Assembly (NCBI GenBank): GCA_902586495.1
Contig: CACIHQ010000001.1
Coordinates: forward strand, 51,296 to 115,295
Origin: an uncultured Pelagibacteraceae bacterium
GTDB taxonomy: Bacteria > Pseudomonadota > Alphaproteobacteria > Pelagibacterales > Pelagibacteraceae
Length of the DNA stretch: 64,000 nucleotides
Direction of reading: 5' to 3'
In this document: in pieces, positions 17,323 to 26,060 of the stretch
Numbering within the stretch: the first letter of the stretch is position 1
Layout: every line of letters begins with the position of its first letter
The notes under the pieces: generated by a model
The model's input: only the letters and a program-made list of their open reading frames with translations
The model's database searches: none
Told to the model about the DNA's origin: nothing
Position numbers and translations under genes: made by a program

Positions 17323-18777
17323 TTAAGTTCCACAAAAAGTTTTATACTCTTTGTTATTTTCATTTGGAATTTGATATTTATATGTATTTTTCTTTTCTAT
17401 GTAAGGGGTTTTCAAAATTTCTAAAAACTCAAAAAGCATTTTAAAATTATTTTTATTTGCTAGATCTAAAGTTTCTTCTACTTTATCATTTCTTGGGATT
17501 ACAAGTGGGTTAACAGTCCTCATCAATGCTATACTTTTTTCATTGGAACTATTATTTATTATCAGTCTTTCATTCCACCTCTTTTTCCAATCTTTAAAAA
17601 CTCTATCTTGAAAGTCTTCTTCTTCTTGAACTTTAAATTCCATCAAATGGCAAAAGGTATTTGTGTAGTCAACTTTTTTTTGATGCATCCAAGTTAATAA
17701 ATCTAAAATTAAAGTTTTGTCTGTGCTGTGATTTCCTAGTAAACCAAGTTTTTTTCTCATCATTTCAAGCCACTTTTCTTCATAATTTTTTTCAAAAGTA
17801 TTAATTATTTCAGTAGCAATCTCGATTGCCTTTTTTTGATTTTCATCGATCTTAGGAATTAGACATTCTGCAAATCTTGATAAATTCCACTTTGTAATAA
17901 TTGGTTGATTGCAGTAAGCGTATCTTCCCATATGATCAATAGAACTAAAAACAGTTTTAGGATCATATGTATCCATAAAAGCACATGGGCCATAGTCAAT
18001 TGTTTCTCCTGAAATTGACATATTGTCTGTGTTCATAACACCGTGAATGAAACCCACCCTCATCCAGTTCACCACTAGATCAATTTGTTTACTCATAACA
18101 TTATGTAAAAGATCTATTGCCTTATTTTTTGAATTTATCAGTTTTGGGTAATGTCTATTAATTACATAATTCAATAATAGCTCTAACTCATCTTTTTTAT
18201 CTCTTGCTGCAATATATTGAAAAGTTCCAACCCTAATATGACTTAAAGCGACTCTAGTTAGAATAGCACCTTCAAGTAAAGTATCACGCATTATTTTTTC
18301 ACCTGTCTTTGCTACCGCCAGACTTCTTGTTGAAGGAATGTTGAGATTATGCATTGCTTCACTTATGATATATTCTCTCAACATTGGACCTAATGCTGCT
18401 CTACCATCACCATTTCTTGAAAATGATGTTTTGCCTGACCCTTTTAATTGAATATCAAATCTTTTATTACCATTAGTTATATGTTCACCTATTAATATTG
18501 CTCTACCATCACCAAGCATTGTAAAATGGCCAAACTGATGTCCTGCATATGCCTGAGCAATTGTATTACAACCCTCAGGAAGAGTATTTCCTGTAAATAA
18601 AGATGATAGCTTGTCTTTATTAATTTTTGTTAGATCAAGATCTAATTCTTTAGCTAAACTCTCGTTAACTATAACCAATTCAGGATTCTTTACAGCTACA
18701 GGTTTAATATGTTCTTTAAAAGCATCAGATAGTCTTGAATAAGAGTTATCAAAATTCCAATTTATAGTATTTTCCAT
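17323..18777 (-). CDS. selO: Protein adenylyltransferase SelO (YdiU/UPF0061 family)
   Basis: SelO is a pseudokinase-fold enzyme that transfers AMP from ATP to proteins and is linked to oxidative stress. The 484-aa protein shows the family series: YAGHQFGHFTMLGDGRAILIGE (about residue 78 on), QLKGSGKTSFSRNGDGRA and ALGPMLREYIISEAMH (about 110-145), PSTRSLAVAKTG (about 153), GFIHGVMNTDNMSISGETIDYGPCAF (about 242-268, split key elements GVMNTDNMS and IDYGPCAF), and a C-terminal CGT, the cysteine version of the Sec position in animal SelO. It lies seven bases downstream of msrA, another redox-repair gene, and probably shares its transcript. Confidence 0.95.
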   Translation of the reverse strand: MENTINWNFDNSYSRLSDAFKEHIKPVAVKNPELVIVNESLAKELDLDLTKINKDKLSSLFTGNTLPEGCNTIAQAYAGHQFGHFTMLGDGRAILIGEHITNGNKRFDIQLKGSGKTSFSRNGDGRAALGPMLREYIISEAMHNLNIPSTRSLAVAKTGEKIMRDTLLEGAILTRVALSHIRVGTFQYIAARDKKDELELLLNYVINRHYPKLINSKNKAIDLLHNVMSKQIDLVVNWMRVGFIHGVMNTDNMSISGETIDYGPCAFMDTYDPKTVFSSIDHMGRYAYCNQPIITKWNLSRFAECLIPKIDENQKKAIEIATEIINTFEKNYEEKWLEMMRKKLGLLGNHSTDKTLILDLLTWMHQKKVDYTNTFCHLMEFKVQEEEDFQDRVFKDWKKRWNERLIINNSSNEKSIALMRTVNPLVIPRNDKVEETLDLANKNNFKMLFEFLEILKTPYIEKKNTYKYQIPNENNKEYKTFCGT

Positions 18778-18783
18778 AGAAAA

Positions 18784-19359
18784 CTATTGACTCCAAATTC
18801 TTTTTAAAATTTCTTCTCTGCCACAAGCTTTTTTATATCTTAAATATCTTTCTAGCTTAATCTTATAAAAGTCCTGATGATACTCTTCAGCTCTATAAAA
18901 TTTTTCAAAACCTCGAATGTATGTAACAACTTTTTTATTAAATCTGTTTTCTAATTCTTTAATATTTTTTTCTATTAATTTCTTTTCATTAGTGTTTTGA
19001 TAAAATGCAACCGATCTGTAACTATAACCTTTGTCACAAAACTGTCCGTAAGAATCAAACGGATCTATATTAATCCAAAAATTTTCAAGTAACTTTTCAT
19101 ATGAAATAATTTTTTTATTATAAACAACTTCTACCACCTCAAAGTGACCAGTATTTCCATACGTCACCTCTTTGTATGTTGGGTTCTTAGTAATTCCACC
19201 CGAATAACCTGAAATTACTTCCTCTACACCATTTAATTTTTCAAAAGACTCTTCCATACACCAAAAACAACCACCGGCAAAATATGCTTTATCTTTTTGA
19301 GCTGAGAGTGAAAAATTAATATTAGTAAAAATTATGAAAATTATTATAAAATATTTCAT
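18784..19359 (-). CDS. msrA: Peptide-methionine (S)-S-oxide reductase MsrA, exported
   Basis: MsrA reduces methionine-S-sulfoxide in proteins. The catalytic motif AGGCFWCMEESF has its nucleophilic Cys at about residue 31, followed by VISGYSGGITKNPTYKEVTYG (elements GYSGG and NPTYKEV) and the later YHQDFY near residue 163, all conserved. Residues 1-20 form a hydrophobic leader (FIIIFIIFTNINFSLSAQ), which suggests export to the periplasm, unlike the usual cytosolic MsrA. No MsrB is adjacent. It begins just past the terminator hairpin of the formate dehydrogenase gene and precedes selO on the same strand. Confidence 0.95.
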   Translation of the reverse strand: MKYFIIIFIIFTNINFSLSAQKDKAYFAGGCFWCMEESFEKLNGVEEVISGYSGGITKNPTYKEVTYGNTGHFEVVEVVYNKKIISYEKLLENFWINIDPFDSYGQFCDKGYSYRSVAFYQNTNEKKLIEKNIKELENRFNKKVVTYIRGFEKFYRAEEYHQDFYKIKLERYLRYKKACGREEILKRIWSQ

Positions 19360-19396
19360 TAAATATCATAAACAAAATTGTTATGATAAGTCCATC

Positions 19397-19437
19397 TTAT
19401 TAAAGGTAGCCTATTTAAAAACTGCTACCTTTAATAA
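19397..19437 (-). terminator. Intergenic terminator hairpin after formate dehydrogenase
   Basis: Bases 19397-19410 and 19424-19437 are perfect inverted repeats of 14 bases (TTATTAAAGGTAGC and its complement) with a 13-base loop. The structure begins 13 bases beyond the formate dehydrogenase stop codon on the minus strand and ends before msrA. It has only AT-rich ends rather than a long U tract, so it may terminate weakly or protect the mRNA end. Confidence 0.72.
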
Positions 19438-19450
19438 CTTAATTCACGAA

Positions 19451-20650
19451 TTATTTTTTTTTATATTTCGCTGCTTCTTCAGAACCACCAGTAGCTGAAC
19501 CTTTACTGTATGAGTGAGCTCCCATACCAGCTAACTGACCATCTTTGACAATCAAATACTGATTTCTAATTTCTTTGCCATCGAAGAAACATTCTAATAT
19601 CTCCCTAACACCATCTGCATATCTTGATTGTGCAGTTAAAGATGTACCAGAAGTGTGAGGCGTCATACCGTGATTTGGCATACTTCTCCACACGTGATCA
19701 TTTGGTGCAGGTTGAGGGAACCACACATCACCGGCATAACCACTTAATTGACCACTCTTCAGAGCTTTTGCAATTGCATCTCGATTACAAATTTTTCCTC
19801 GAGCTGTATTGACAATATAAGCACCTTTTTTCATTTTGCTTATCATAGCATCATCAAACAAGTTCTCTGTTTCTGGGTGAAGAGGACAATTGATTGTTAC
19901 AACATCACAAACTTTAACCATTGACTCTACAGTTTCATGAAATGTTAAATTAAGTTCTTTTTCAACACTTTCAGGTAATCTGTGTCTGTCAAAATAATGC
20001 AAATGCGTATCAAATGGTTTCATTTTTCTTAACGCATCCAATCCTATTCTTCCTGCCGCAACAGTACCAATATGCATACCTTCAACATCATAAGATCTTT
20101 GAACAGCATCAGCAATATTCCAACCACCCTCATTTACAATTCGGTGTTGGTTGTGATAATCCCTCACCATAGAGACAATCATCATAACAATATGTTCAGC
20201 AACTGACCTTGAATTACAATACGTTACTTCAACAACATCAATTTTGTTATCCATTGCTGCTTGTAAGTCAACGTGGTCAGAACCAATACCAGCTGTTATT
20301 GCCATTTTTAAATTTTTGGCTTTAGCTATTCTTTCTTTAGTTAAGTAGTAAGGAAAAAAAGGCTGAGATATAACGATATCTGCATCAACTATATGTTTAT
20401 CAGCTTCACACCCATCTCCATCTTTACTATTTGTAACAACAAATTCATGTCCGTTACTTTCTAAAAATTTTCGTAAACCAAGTTCACCAGAAACACATCC
20501 TAATAATTGACCTGGTGTATAATCTCTTCCTTTAGGTGAAGGAAGTGTCATACCATCTGGATACTTATCTATTTTTGGAAGCTCTGATAAAGCATAGGAT
20601 TTTGGCATCCCTCCTTTTGGATCATCATACAATATGCATAATATTTTCAT
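19451..20650 (-). CDS. fdh: NAD-dependent formate dehydrogenase
   Basis: This soluble D-2-hydroxyacid-dehydrogenase-type enzyme oxidises formate to CO2 with NAD+. The 399-aa protein matches the Pseudomonas-type enzyme: ITAGIGSDHVDL and VVEVTYCNSRSVAEH (about residues 120-160, including the substrate Asn), GTVAAGRIGLDAL (NAD site, about 198), FDRHRLPE with the Asp that selects NAD, NTARGKICNRDAI with the catalytic Arg, and MTPHTSGTS with the catalytic His at residue 332. The ATG at 20650 is preferred over one at 20710, since an AGGAG site lies six bases upstream and family proteins begin with KILCILYDDP. In SAR11 it would yield NADH from formate released in C1 oxidation. Confidence 0.95.
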   Translation of the reverse strand: MKILCILYDDPKGGMPKSYALSELPKIDKYPDGMTLPSPKGRDYTPGQLLGCVSGELGLRKFLESNGHEFVVTNSKDGDGCEADKHIVDADIVISQPFFPYYLTKERIAKAKNLKMAITAGIGSDHVDLQAAMDNKIDVVEVTYCNSRSVAEHIVMMIVSMVRDYHNQHRIVNEGGWNIADAVQRSYDVEGMHIGTVAAGRIGLDALRKMKPFDTHLHYFDRHRLPESVEKELNLTFHETVESMVKVCDVVTINCPLHPETENLFDDAMISKMKKGAYIVNTARGKICNRDAIAKALKSGQLSGYAGDVWFPQPAPNDHVWRSMPNHGMTPHTSGTSLTAQSRYADGVREILECFFDGKEIRNQYLIVKDGQLAGMGAHSYSKGSATGGSEEAAKYKKK

Positions 20651-20726
20651 TAAATCTCCTCTGTAATTAAAAATTAAATTGCCACATCTAACCCTATTTT
20701 TAAGGATCAAGCAAATAAATTATTTT

Positions 20727-21185
20727 TTACTTGGCTATATTTTTTTTTAAAATAAAACGATTGATTACTATCGCAAAAACTATAATTATCACTGAGCCAG
20801 TTATTACTGGGCTTAAAAGATAATCAAGTGAGACACTACCAATTATTACAATAATTGGGTTTCCCCCCGCCGGTGGATGGGTAACATTGAATAATATCAT
20901 TAAGCCTACCCCCAAACCTACAGCTAAAGGGATTGTTAAAAATATTGGAAGCGGGATTAGATATAAAAAAAATAATCCCACTAAAGTAGTTGTAACGTGT
21001 CCAAAAAATACATTTTTGGGTTGAGCGAATGGACTTTCAGGATAGCCATATAACAAAACCATTGATGATCCAAAAGAGGCTAGTAAAAAAATACCTAATT
21101 CAGTTTTGTAAGTGAGCACGGTTAGTATTCCGATTGTAATTATCGAAAATAAACCAGCTAAGAAAGATTGCTTGATATTACCCAT
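20727..21185 (-). CDS. HPP family membrane protein
   Basis: This 152-aa protein has four or five hydrophobic helices and the family's name-giving element in FNVTHPPAGGNPIIVI (about residues 101-116), plus FGSSMVLLYGYPESPFAQPKNVFFGH (elements GYPESPFAQP and NVFFGH, about 38-64). HPP proteins are integral membrane proteins; some plant and cyanobacterial members transport nitrite across plastid-type membranes, but the function here is unproven. It lies upstream of formate dehydrogenase on the same strand and five bases downstream of the SufU-like gene. Confidence 0.85.
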   Translation of the reverse strand: MGNIKQSFLAGLFSIITIGILTVLTYKTELGIFLLASFGSSMVLLYGYPESPFAQPKNVFFGHVTTTLVGLFFLYLIPLPIFLTIPLAVGLGVGLMILFNVTHPPAGGNPIIVIIGSVSLDYLLSPVITGSVIIIVFAIVINRFILKKNIAK

Positions 21186-21190
21186 AAGAA

Positions 21191-21589
21191 TTAGTTTGAT
21201 ACTATTTTTTTAAGCGCTTTGAAAGGTAATAATATACAATCTTTTCGGGCAAAGTTCTCTTTTATAAATAAATTTGAAAATAATTTCAGATTATTATTAA
21301 AAATTTTTTTATCTTTATAAAAGAATAATTTTGCATCATCACATAACTTAACAATTTTATCTTTTTTGCTATTTATAGAAATCTTTGAAAGTAGGCTTGC
21401 AGATGCTTGACAATATATACAAGAGGCTGTTTGATAACCAAAATTAATTATCTTATCTTCTTTTATTATCAATTTTATTTGGATTTCATCTCCACATGTG
21501 GAATTTTTTAACTTTAAATAATGAGTATGATTTTTAATATCTTTATTATTTTTTGAATTAGCGGCAATATTTATTATTTCTAAATTCAT
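21191..21589 (-). CDS. SufU/IscU-like iron-sulfur cluster scaffold
   Basis: A 132-aa protein of the NifU N-terminal fold that assembles Fe-S clusters before transfer to target proteins. The three ligand cysteines are visible in STCGDEIQI (about residue 32), TASCIYCQASASLL (about 56-60, with an extra Cys) and RKDCILLPFKALKK (about 118). The Asp following the first Cys is also present. No SufBCDS or IscS genes are in the window, so the partner system must lie elsewhere. Divergence from canonical IscU (short, Lys-rich) favours the SufU-type branch. Confidence 0.83.
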   Translation of the reverse strand: MNLEIINIAANSKNNKDIKNHTHYLKLKNSTCGDEIQIKLIIKEDKIINFGYQTASCIYCQASASLLSKISINSKKDKIVKLCDDAKLFFYKDKKIFNNNLKLFSNLFIKENFARKDCILLPFKALKKIVSN

Positions 21590-21724
21590 ATTTTTTTATA
21601 TATCATAATGTATAAACCTTACTATTTACCTTTTAAATATTAAAAAACCGCAAAAAGGGAAAATTTTTTTCCACAATATTTATTTTTGTTGTAGTTGAAA
21701 CTAAATAGAATTAAATACCTATTA

Positions 21725-22630
21725 ATGTTAGAACTTAAAAACGAAAAAATAGCAGTTCCAATTGTATTATTTGCAGGTCTTATCTGGTCATTTGGTCCTC
21801 TAGTAGTAAGATATATGGATGATCCTAATTTAGTGCCGTGGCAGTATATTTTTGGAAGGGGTTTAACGATTTTTATTCTTTTAAATCTTTATTTATATTT
21901 TGAGGAAGGTCTAAATTTTTATAAAAATTATAAAAAAGTAGGTAAATCAGGAATAATTGGTGGTTGTGGGTTAGGTGTGGCTATGATTTCATTTATTTAC
22001 TCAATAACGAATACTAGTGCAGCAATCACTTTATTATGTTTAGCTGCAATGCCTTTTTTTACTGCTTTACTTGCATTTCTTTTTTTAAAGGAAAAAATTA
22101 GCTTAAATGTATGGATTTCAATATTTATTGCGACAATAGGAATTGTAATTATGGCTATTGGAAATAATGAAAAAAATTCGATTGTAGGATTTATTTTTGG
22201 TATTACCTCTTCTATTGGTTTTTCAATATTTTCTGTGACTTTGAGATGGAGAAAAGAAACTCCTAAGTTTACAACAGTAGCTATTGCTGGTTTGTTTTGT
22301 TTTGTTTTAGCTGCTTCGGTAATATTATTCAAAAACCAACCATTTTTTTCGACAAGTTATAATTCTTCATTGTTCTCGCTACATGGAACTTTGGTGTGTA
22401 TGGGAATGATTTTATATGCAATTGGATCAAAAGCAATTCCTGCAGCAGAATTAACTTTACTATCATTGACTGAAGTAATTGGAGGAATTTTTTGGGTTTG
22501 GCTACCATTATTTGGTATAAATGAAATTCCAACAACAAACACAATAGTCGGTGGTTTTTTTCTTTTTATCTCCCTTTTTTATTATAGTTTAATAATAAAA
22601 TGGAATAAGAGACACATAGCATTAAATTAA
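21725..22630 (+). CDS. DMT-superfamily (EamA) transporter
   Basis: This is an inner-membrane exporter-like protein of about 301 aa with ten hydrophobic segments in two EamA repeats. Landmarks are LVPWQYIFGRGLTIFIL near the start of repeat 1, NTSAAITLLCLAAMPFFTALLAFLFLKE (elements TSAAI and FFTALLAFLFLKE) and a second-repeat IPAAELTLLSLTEVIGGIFWVWL (elements IPAAE and TEVIGGIFWVW). The ATG at 21725 is preferred to a TTG at 21695, which adds a non-conserved segment. The next gene, an amidinotransferase, begins 45 bases downstream on the same strand, so the transporter could serve that enzyme's substrate or product; this is inference. Confidence 0.87.
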   Translation: MLELKNEKIAVPIVLFAGLIWSFGPLVVRYMDDPNLVPWQYIFGRGLTIFILLNLYLYFEEGLNFYKNYKKVGKSGIIGGCGLGVAMISFIYSITNTSAAITLLCLAAMPFFTALLAFLFLKEKISLNVWISIFIATIGIVIMAIGNNEKNSIVGFIFGITSSIGFSIFSVTLRWRKETPKFTTVAIAGLFCFVLAASVILFKNQPFFSTSYNSSLFSLHGTLVCMGMILYAIGSKAIPAAELTLLSLTEVIGGIFWVWLPLFGINEIPTTNTIVGGFFLFISLFYYSLIIKWNKRHIALN

Positions 22631-22675
22631 AATTTCATTGAAAAAAAAAAATTATATCACTAGTTATCAGATGAA

Positions 22676-23791
22676 ATGATTAAAAAAAATACAATAGTAA
22701 ATAGCTGGAACGAATGGGATCCGCTAAAACATGTAATAGTGGGAAGGGCAGATGGTACTTGTATACCTGCACCCGAACCCGCCTTAGATGCAAAAGTTCC
22801 AGAGGACTCGGACATGAGAGGAAAATTTGGTCCAAGAATGAAAGATACTGTTGATAAAGCAAACGAACTATTAAATAATTTTTCAAATGTTTTAGAAAAA
22901 AGGGGTATCAAAGTAGATAGACCAGAACCAATTAATTTTAATCAAAAAATTTCTACACCAGATTGGAAAGCAGAAACAATGTTTGGTTGTATGCCTCCAA
23001 GAGATGTCCTGCTTACAATAGGAAATGAAATCTTAGAAGCGACAATGAGCTATAGATGTAGATGGTTTGAGTATTTATGTTATCGACCTCTTTTAAAAAA
23101 ATATTATGAGGAAGATTCAAATATGAGACATGAGTCTGCTCCAAAGCCAAGATTGACTGATGCCGATTATAGAAAAGATTATTTGTCAGAGAAAATTGGC
23201 ATACAAAAAAGACTTCAATGGACTGAAGAGAAGTTTTTTGTAACTACTGAGGAGGAACCTTTATTTGATGCTGCAGATGTTTTGAGATTCGGAAAAGATT
23301 TAATAGTTCAACATGGATTTACCACAAATTTAAAAGGCATAGATTGGTTAAAGAGACATTATAAAGACCATAGAGTCCATGCAGTAAACTTTCCAGGAGA
23401 CCCATATCCAATACACATAGATGCTACTTTTACCCCCATTAAAGAGGGATTAATAATCAATAACCCTCAAAGAAGATTGCCTAAGGATCAAAGAAAACTT
23501 TTTGAGAAAAATGGATGGGAAATAATTGATGCTGCTCAACCTGCACACAATGAATCACCGCCTCTTTGTTATTCCTCTGTTTGGCTATCAATGAATGTAT
23601 TAGTTTTAGATCCAAAAACAGTTTGTGTAGAAAAAAGTGAAAAATATCAAGCAGAACAACTTGATAAATTAGGGATGGAAGTTATCCCGATTGATTTAAG
23701 AGATGCATATGCGTTTGGAGGCGGACTTCATTGTAGTACAGCAGATGTATTTAGAGAAGGAGATTTAAAAGATTATTTTCCAAAGCAATAA
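22676..23791 (+). CDS. Glycine amidinotransferase-like enzyme (AGAT family)
   Basis: This 371-aa enzyme belongs to the arginine amidinotransferase group that moves an amidino group from arginine to an acceptor amine such as glycine. Clear signatures are the opening VNSWNEWDPLKHVIVGRADG, CMPPRDVLLTIGNEILEATMSYR (elements PPRDVLLTIGNEI and MSYRCRWFEY), and the catalytic triad: Asp in FDAADV (about residue 197), His in YPIHIDATF (about 247), Cys in GGLHCSTADV (about 353). The overall match is to AGAT (animal GATM, bacterial CyrA/AmtA relatives). The acceptor cannot be determined; guanidinoacetate from glycine is one option. An EamA transporter precedes it. Confidence 0.88.
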   Translation: MIKKNTIVNSWNEWDPLKHVIVGRADGTCIPAPEPALDAKVPEDSDMRGKFGPRMKDTVDKANELLNNFSNVLEKRGIKVDRPEPINFNQKISTPDWKAETMFGCMPPRDVLLTIGNEILEATMSYRCRWFEYLCYRPLLKKYYEEDSNMRHESAPKPRLTDADYRKDYLSEKIGIQKRLQWTEEKFFVTTEEEPLFDAADVLRFGKDLIVQHGFTTNLKGIDWLKRHYKDHRVHAVNFPGDPYPIHIDATFTPIKEGLIINNPQRRLPKDQRKLFEKNGWEIIDAAQPAHNESPPLCYSSVWLSMNVLVLDPKTVCVEKSEKYQAEQLDKLGMEVIPIDLRDAYAFGGGLHCSTADVFREGDLKDYFPKQ

Positions 23792-23807
23792 AGGGATTTA
23801 TCTTTTC

Positions 23808-24542
23808 TTAGTTTTTTTTCGATTTGTCGATACTAAATTTTTCTAACTGGCTTAAAGAACTTTCCGAAGTATTATCTATGTTGTCAAATTTAGCACGTCT
23901 TTCCATCTCTTTTTGTATTAATCTTTGTTCTCTTCTCATTTCATCTTGTTCCCTAAGTTTTTGTTCTCTGTCGAATTTTTCTTCCCATTCTCTAATTTTA
24001 ATATACTCAATTTCTTTCTCCTTTTCTTCTTCTTCTTTTAATCTTTTTAATTCTCTATTTTTACGTCTTTGTTCTTTAAGATCTCTTTGATGTAATTCAT
24101 CTTCTCTTACTTTTAAGTCAATATCTTTTCTATTTTGTTCTTCTTCTCGTATTTTTAATTGTTTTTCTTTCTCTCTTAATTCTTTTGCTACTAGAACTAA
24201 TTCTTCATCTTTTCTTACTAATCTTTCACTCTCAATTTTTTGTTTTTCATCTTTAAATTTTATTTCTTTTTCTTTTAATTTAATTTCATCTTCAATTCCT
24301 TTTAATTTATTACTTTCTTTAAGTAATTTATCTTCCCAGACTTTTAAATCTTTTTTTTCTTTTAAAAGTGAATTTCGGTCCTCAAGTTTTTGTAATTTTA
24401 TTGCTCTAATTTTATTTTGTTCTTTATTTTTTTTATAATTTGATATTGCAGAGGTAATAGATTTCGTTGTAAAGGAAGCAATCTTTGACAGTCCATGCTT
24501 TTCTTTACTTACTCTAGTTCGCGACTTTTTTTTTGTTTTCAT
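23808..24542 (-). CDS. Highly charged coiled-coil protein of unknown function
   Basis: A 244-aa protein made almost wholly of Lys, Glu, Arg, Asp and Leu. Residues about 45-225 read as one long helical rod, with heptad-like repeats such as EDKLLKESNKLKGIED, LREKEKQLKIREEEQ and KVREDELHQRD. The N-terminus is basic and Ser/Thr-rich (KTKKKSRTRVSKEKHG). No signal peptide, membrane segment, cysteine or enzymatic motif was found. Such rods often act as scaffolds or bind nucleic acids or the cell surface, but nothing here chooses among them. It is convergent with the amidinotransferase gene and 106 bases downstream of nothing obvious; it appears to be its own transcript. Confidence 0.75.
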   Translation of the reverse strand: MKTKKKSRTRVSKEKHGLSKIASFTTKSITSAISNYKKNKEQNKIRAIKLQKLEDRNSLLKEKKDLKVWEDKLLKESNKLKGIEDEIKLKEKEIKFKDEKQKIESERLVRKDEELVLVAKELREKEKQLKIREEEQNRKDIDLKVREDELHQRDLKEQRRKNRELKRLKEEEEKEKEIEYIKIREWEEKFDREQKLREQDEMRREQRLIQKEMERRAKFDNIDNTSESSLSQLEKFSIDKSKKN

Positions 24543-24648
24543 TTTATAAAAACATTATTTCACTAGAGAAATAATTATTATTCAATAAAAATTTTAAAAA
24601 ATATTGTTTAAAAAATTAGGTTTTAAAGCTACAACCTGCGAGAGATAA

Positions 24649-26004
24649 TTAATTGACCTGATTGTCTGTTTTGACCTGTTCATCCTCTTTTTTATATTTT
24701 ACACCTTTTCTCTCAAGTATCTCTTTAACCTTGTCAGAATATGGCTCCTCAATGTGCACTGTTGATGGATTTAGCTCAATACCAGCTGGAGTAATCGTTT
24801 GAGGCATTGCCACAAACTGAGAGTCAGGATTTTCGACAGTTTTTCTTACTTTCATTCTATACATCCCAAAAAAACCAATTACAGAATGAAAAAAAAACAA
24901 AAAAACAAAAAATCCATTTGGGCCAACAAGGTCCATGAATATTGAGCATAAAAATGGGCCACTCATCGCACCCAAACCAAACACAAATTGAAGACCAGCA
25001 CCAGCAGCCACAAATTTTTCTTTTGGAATGAAATCATTAGTGTGTGCTAAAATTAGAGAAAACATTGGCAAACTACAAAATGAAAAAAGAACCAAAAAAA
25101 TATAAAACCAGGTTTTACTTGTTGCAAGTCCCCCCGGTAAGTACATTTGTCTAGAAACTAAAATTGTTATAATTGCAAAAGTCGCTGCACCAAAAGTAGC
25201 AAAAACTATCACTTTTCTTCGATCGTACATATCTGATATTTTTCCTACTGGAAATTGAGAAATAGCTCCAGATATAGCCAGCAGAAACGTTACAATTGAA
25301 ATTTCTAAAATCGTAAAATTCATTGAGGTCGCGTACACAGCTAATAGTGTAAAAAGTGCAGCCTGAATAGTTCCATAAAAAAAAGAGCTCACTATTCCAA
25401 AAGGGGATGATTCATAGAGATCTTTAAGTGTCATAACTTTAATTCTTTTAAATGTAGGTGGTTTTTTTTTAGTTAGCAAAATAGGTATTAGAGCAAATGA
25501 TGTAATTACAGAAACTAAAATAAAAGGCTGGAAATTAAGAGGACTACTAAAGTTTAGTAAAAACATCCCAATTCCCATTGTTCCATAAAGTATGACCATG
25601 TAGATCGACAAAACACTTCCTCTATTTTTGTTACTTGATCTATCGTTAAGCCAGCTTTCAGCAACTGTATAGATGCAAACCATACTTATCCCAGTCAGAA
25701 CTCTTAAAAAAAACCACACTAAAGGATTGACAATTATCGAGTGAACCAAAATGACCAAAGATGATAATGATGCAAATGCCGCAAAAACTCTTATATGTCC
25801 GACTCTAGATATAATATTAGGAATAGTTGCTGCACCTATAAAATAGCCAACAAAATATCCTGACATCATGAAACCAGTTGAGGTTAAGCTAAATTCTTCT
25901 TGTACTGCTCTTACACCTAGGAGAGAACCCTGAAAACCGTAGGCCATCATAATACATCCCATACCCAAAAATAGTGCCCAAGAATTTTTTAAAACTTTGT
26001 TCAT
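24649..26004 (-). CDS. Major facilitator superfamily transporter
   Basis: This is a 451-aa inner-membrane protein with about 12 hydrophobic helices and a soluble C-terminal tail of roughly 60 residues. MFS landmarks are GYFVGYFIGAATIPNIISRVGHIRVFA (elements GYFIGA and RVGHIR, near residues 50-75), VAESWLNDRSSNKNRG near residue 112 and FPVGKISDMYDRRKV (about 251-265), the repeated loop motif. The AESWLND pattern resembles the YcaD/UMF-type branch. The C-terminal tail is unusually polar. The substrate is unknown. It starts 57 bases from the neighbouring DMT gene's end, on the same strand. Confidence 0.88.
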   Translation of the reverse strand: MNKVLKNSWALFLGMGCIMMAYGFQGSLLGVRAVQEEFSLTSTGFMMSGYFVGYFIGAATIPNIISRVGHIRVFAAFASLSSLVILVHSIIVNPLVWFFLRVLTGISMVCIYTVAESWLNDRSSNKNRGSVLSIYMVILYGTMGIGMFLLNFSSPLNFQPFILVSVITSFALIPILLTKKKPPTFKRIKVMTLKDLYESSPFGIVSSFFYGTIQAALFTLLAVYATSMNFTILEISIVTFLLAISGAISQFPVGKISDMYDRRKVIVFATFGAATFAIITILVSRQMYLPGGLATSKTWFYIFLVLFSFCSLPMFSLILAHTNDFIPKEKFVAAGAGLQFVFGLGAMSGPFLCSIFMDLVGPNGFFVFLFFFHSVIGFFGMYRMKVRKTVENPDSQFVAMPQTITPAGIELNPSTVHIEEPYSDKVKEILERKGVKYKKEDEQVKTDNQVN

Positions 26005-26060
26005 AAGAAGCTGTAACTATTCGCGATGTATTATTAAATCAAGTCTTAATTGTGACAAGT

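Noticed and set aside
21997..22332. A 111-codon minus-strand open frame opposite the DMT gene before the amidinotransferase
   Set aside because: It is an antisense shadow of the EamA gene and has no independent support.
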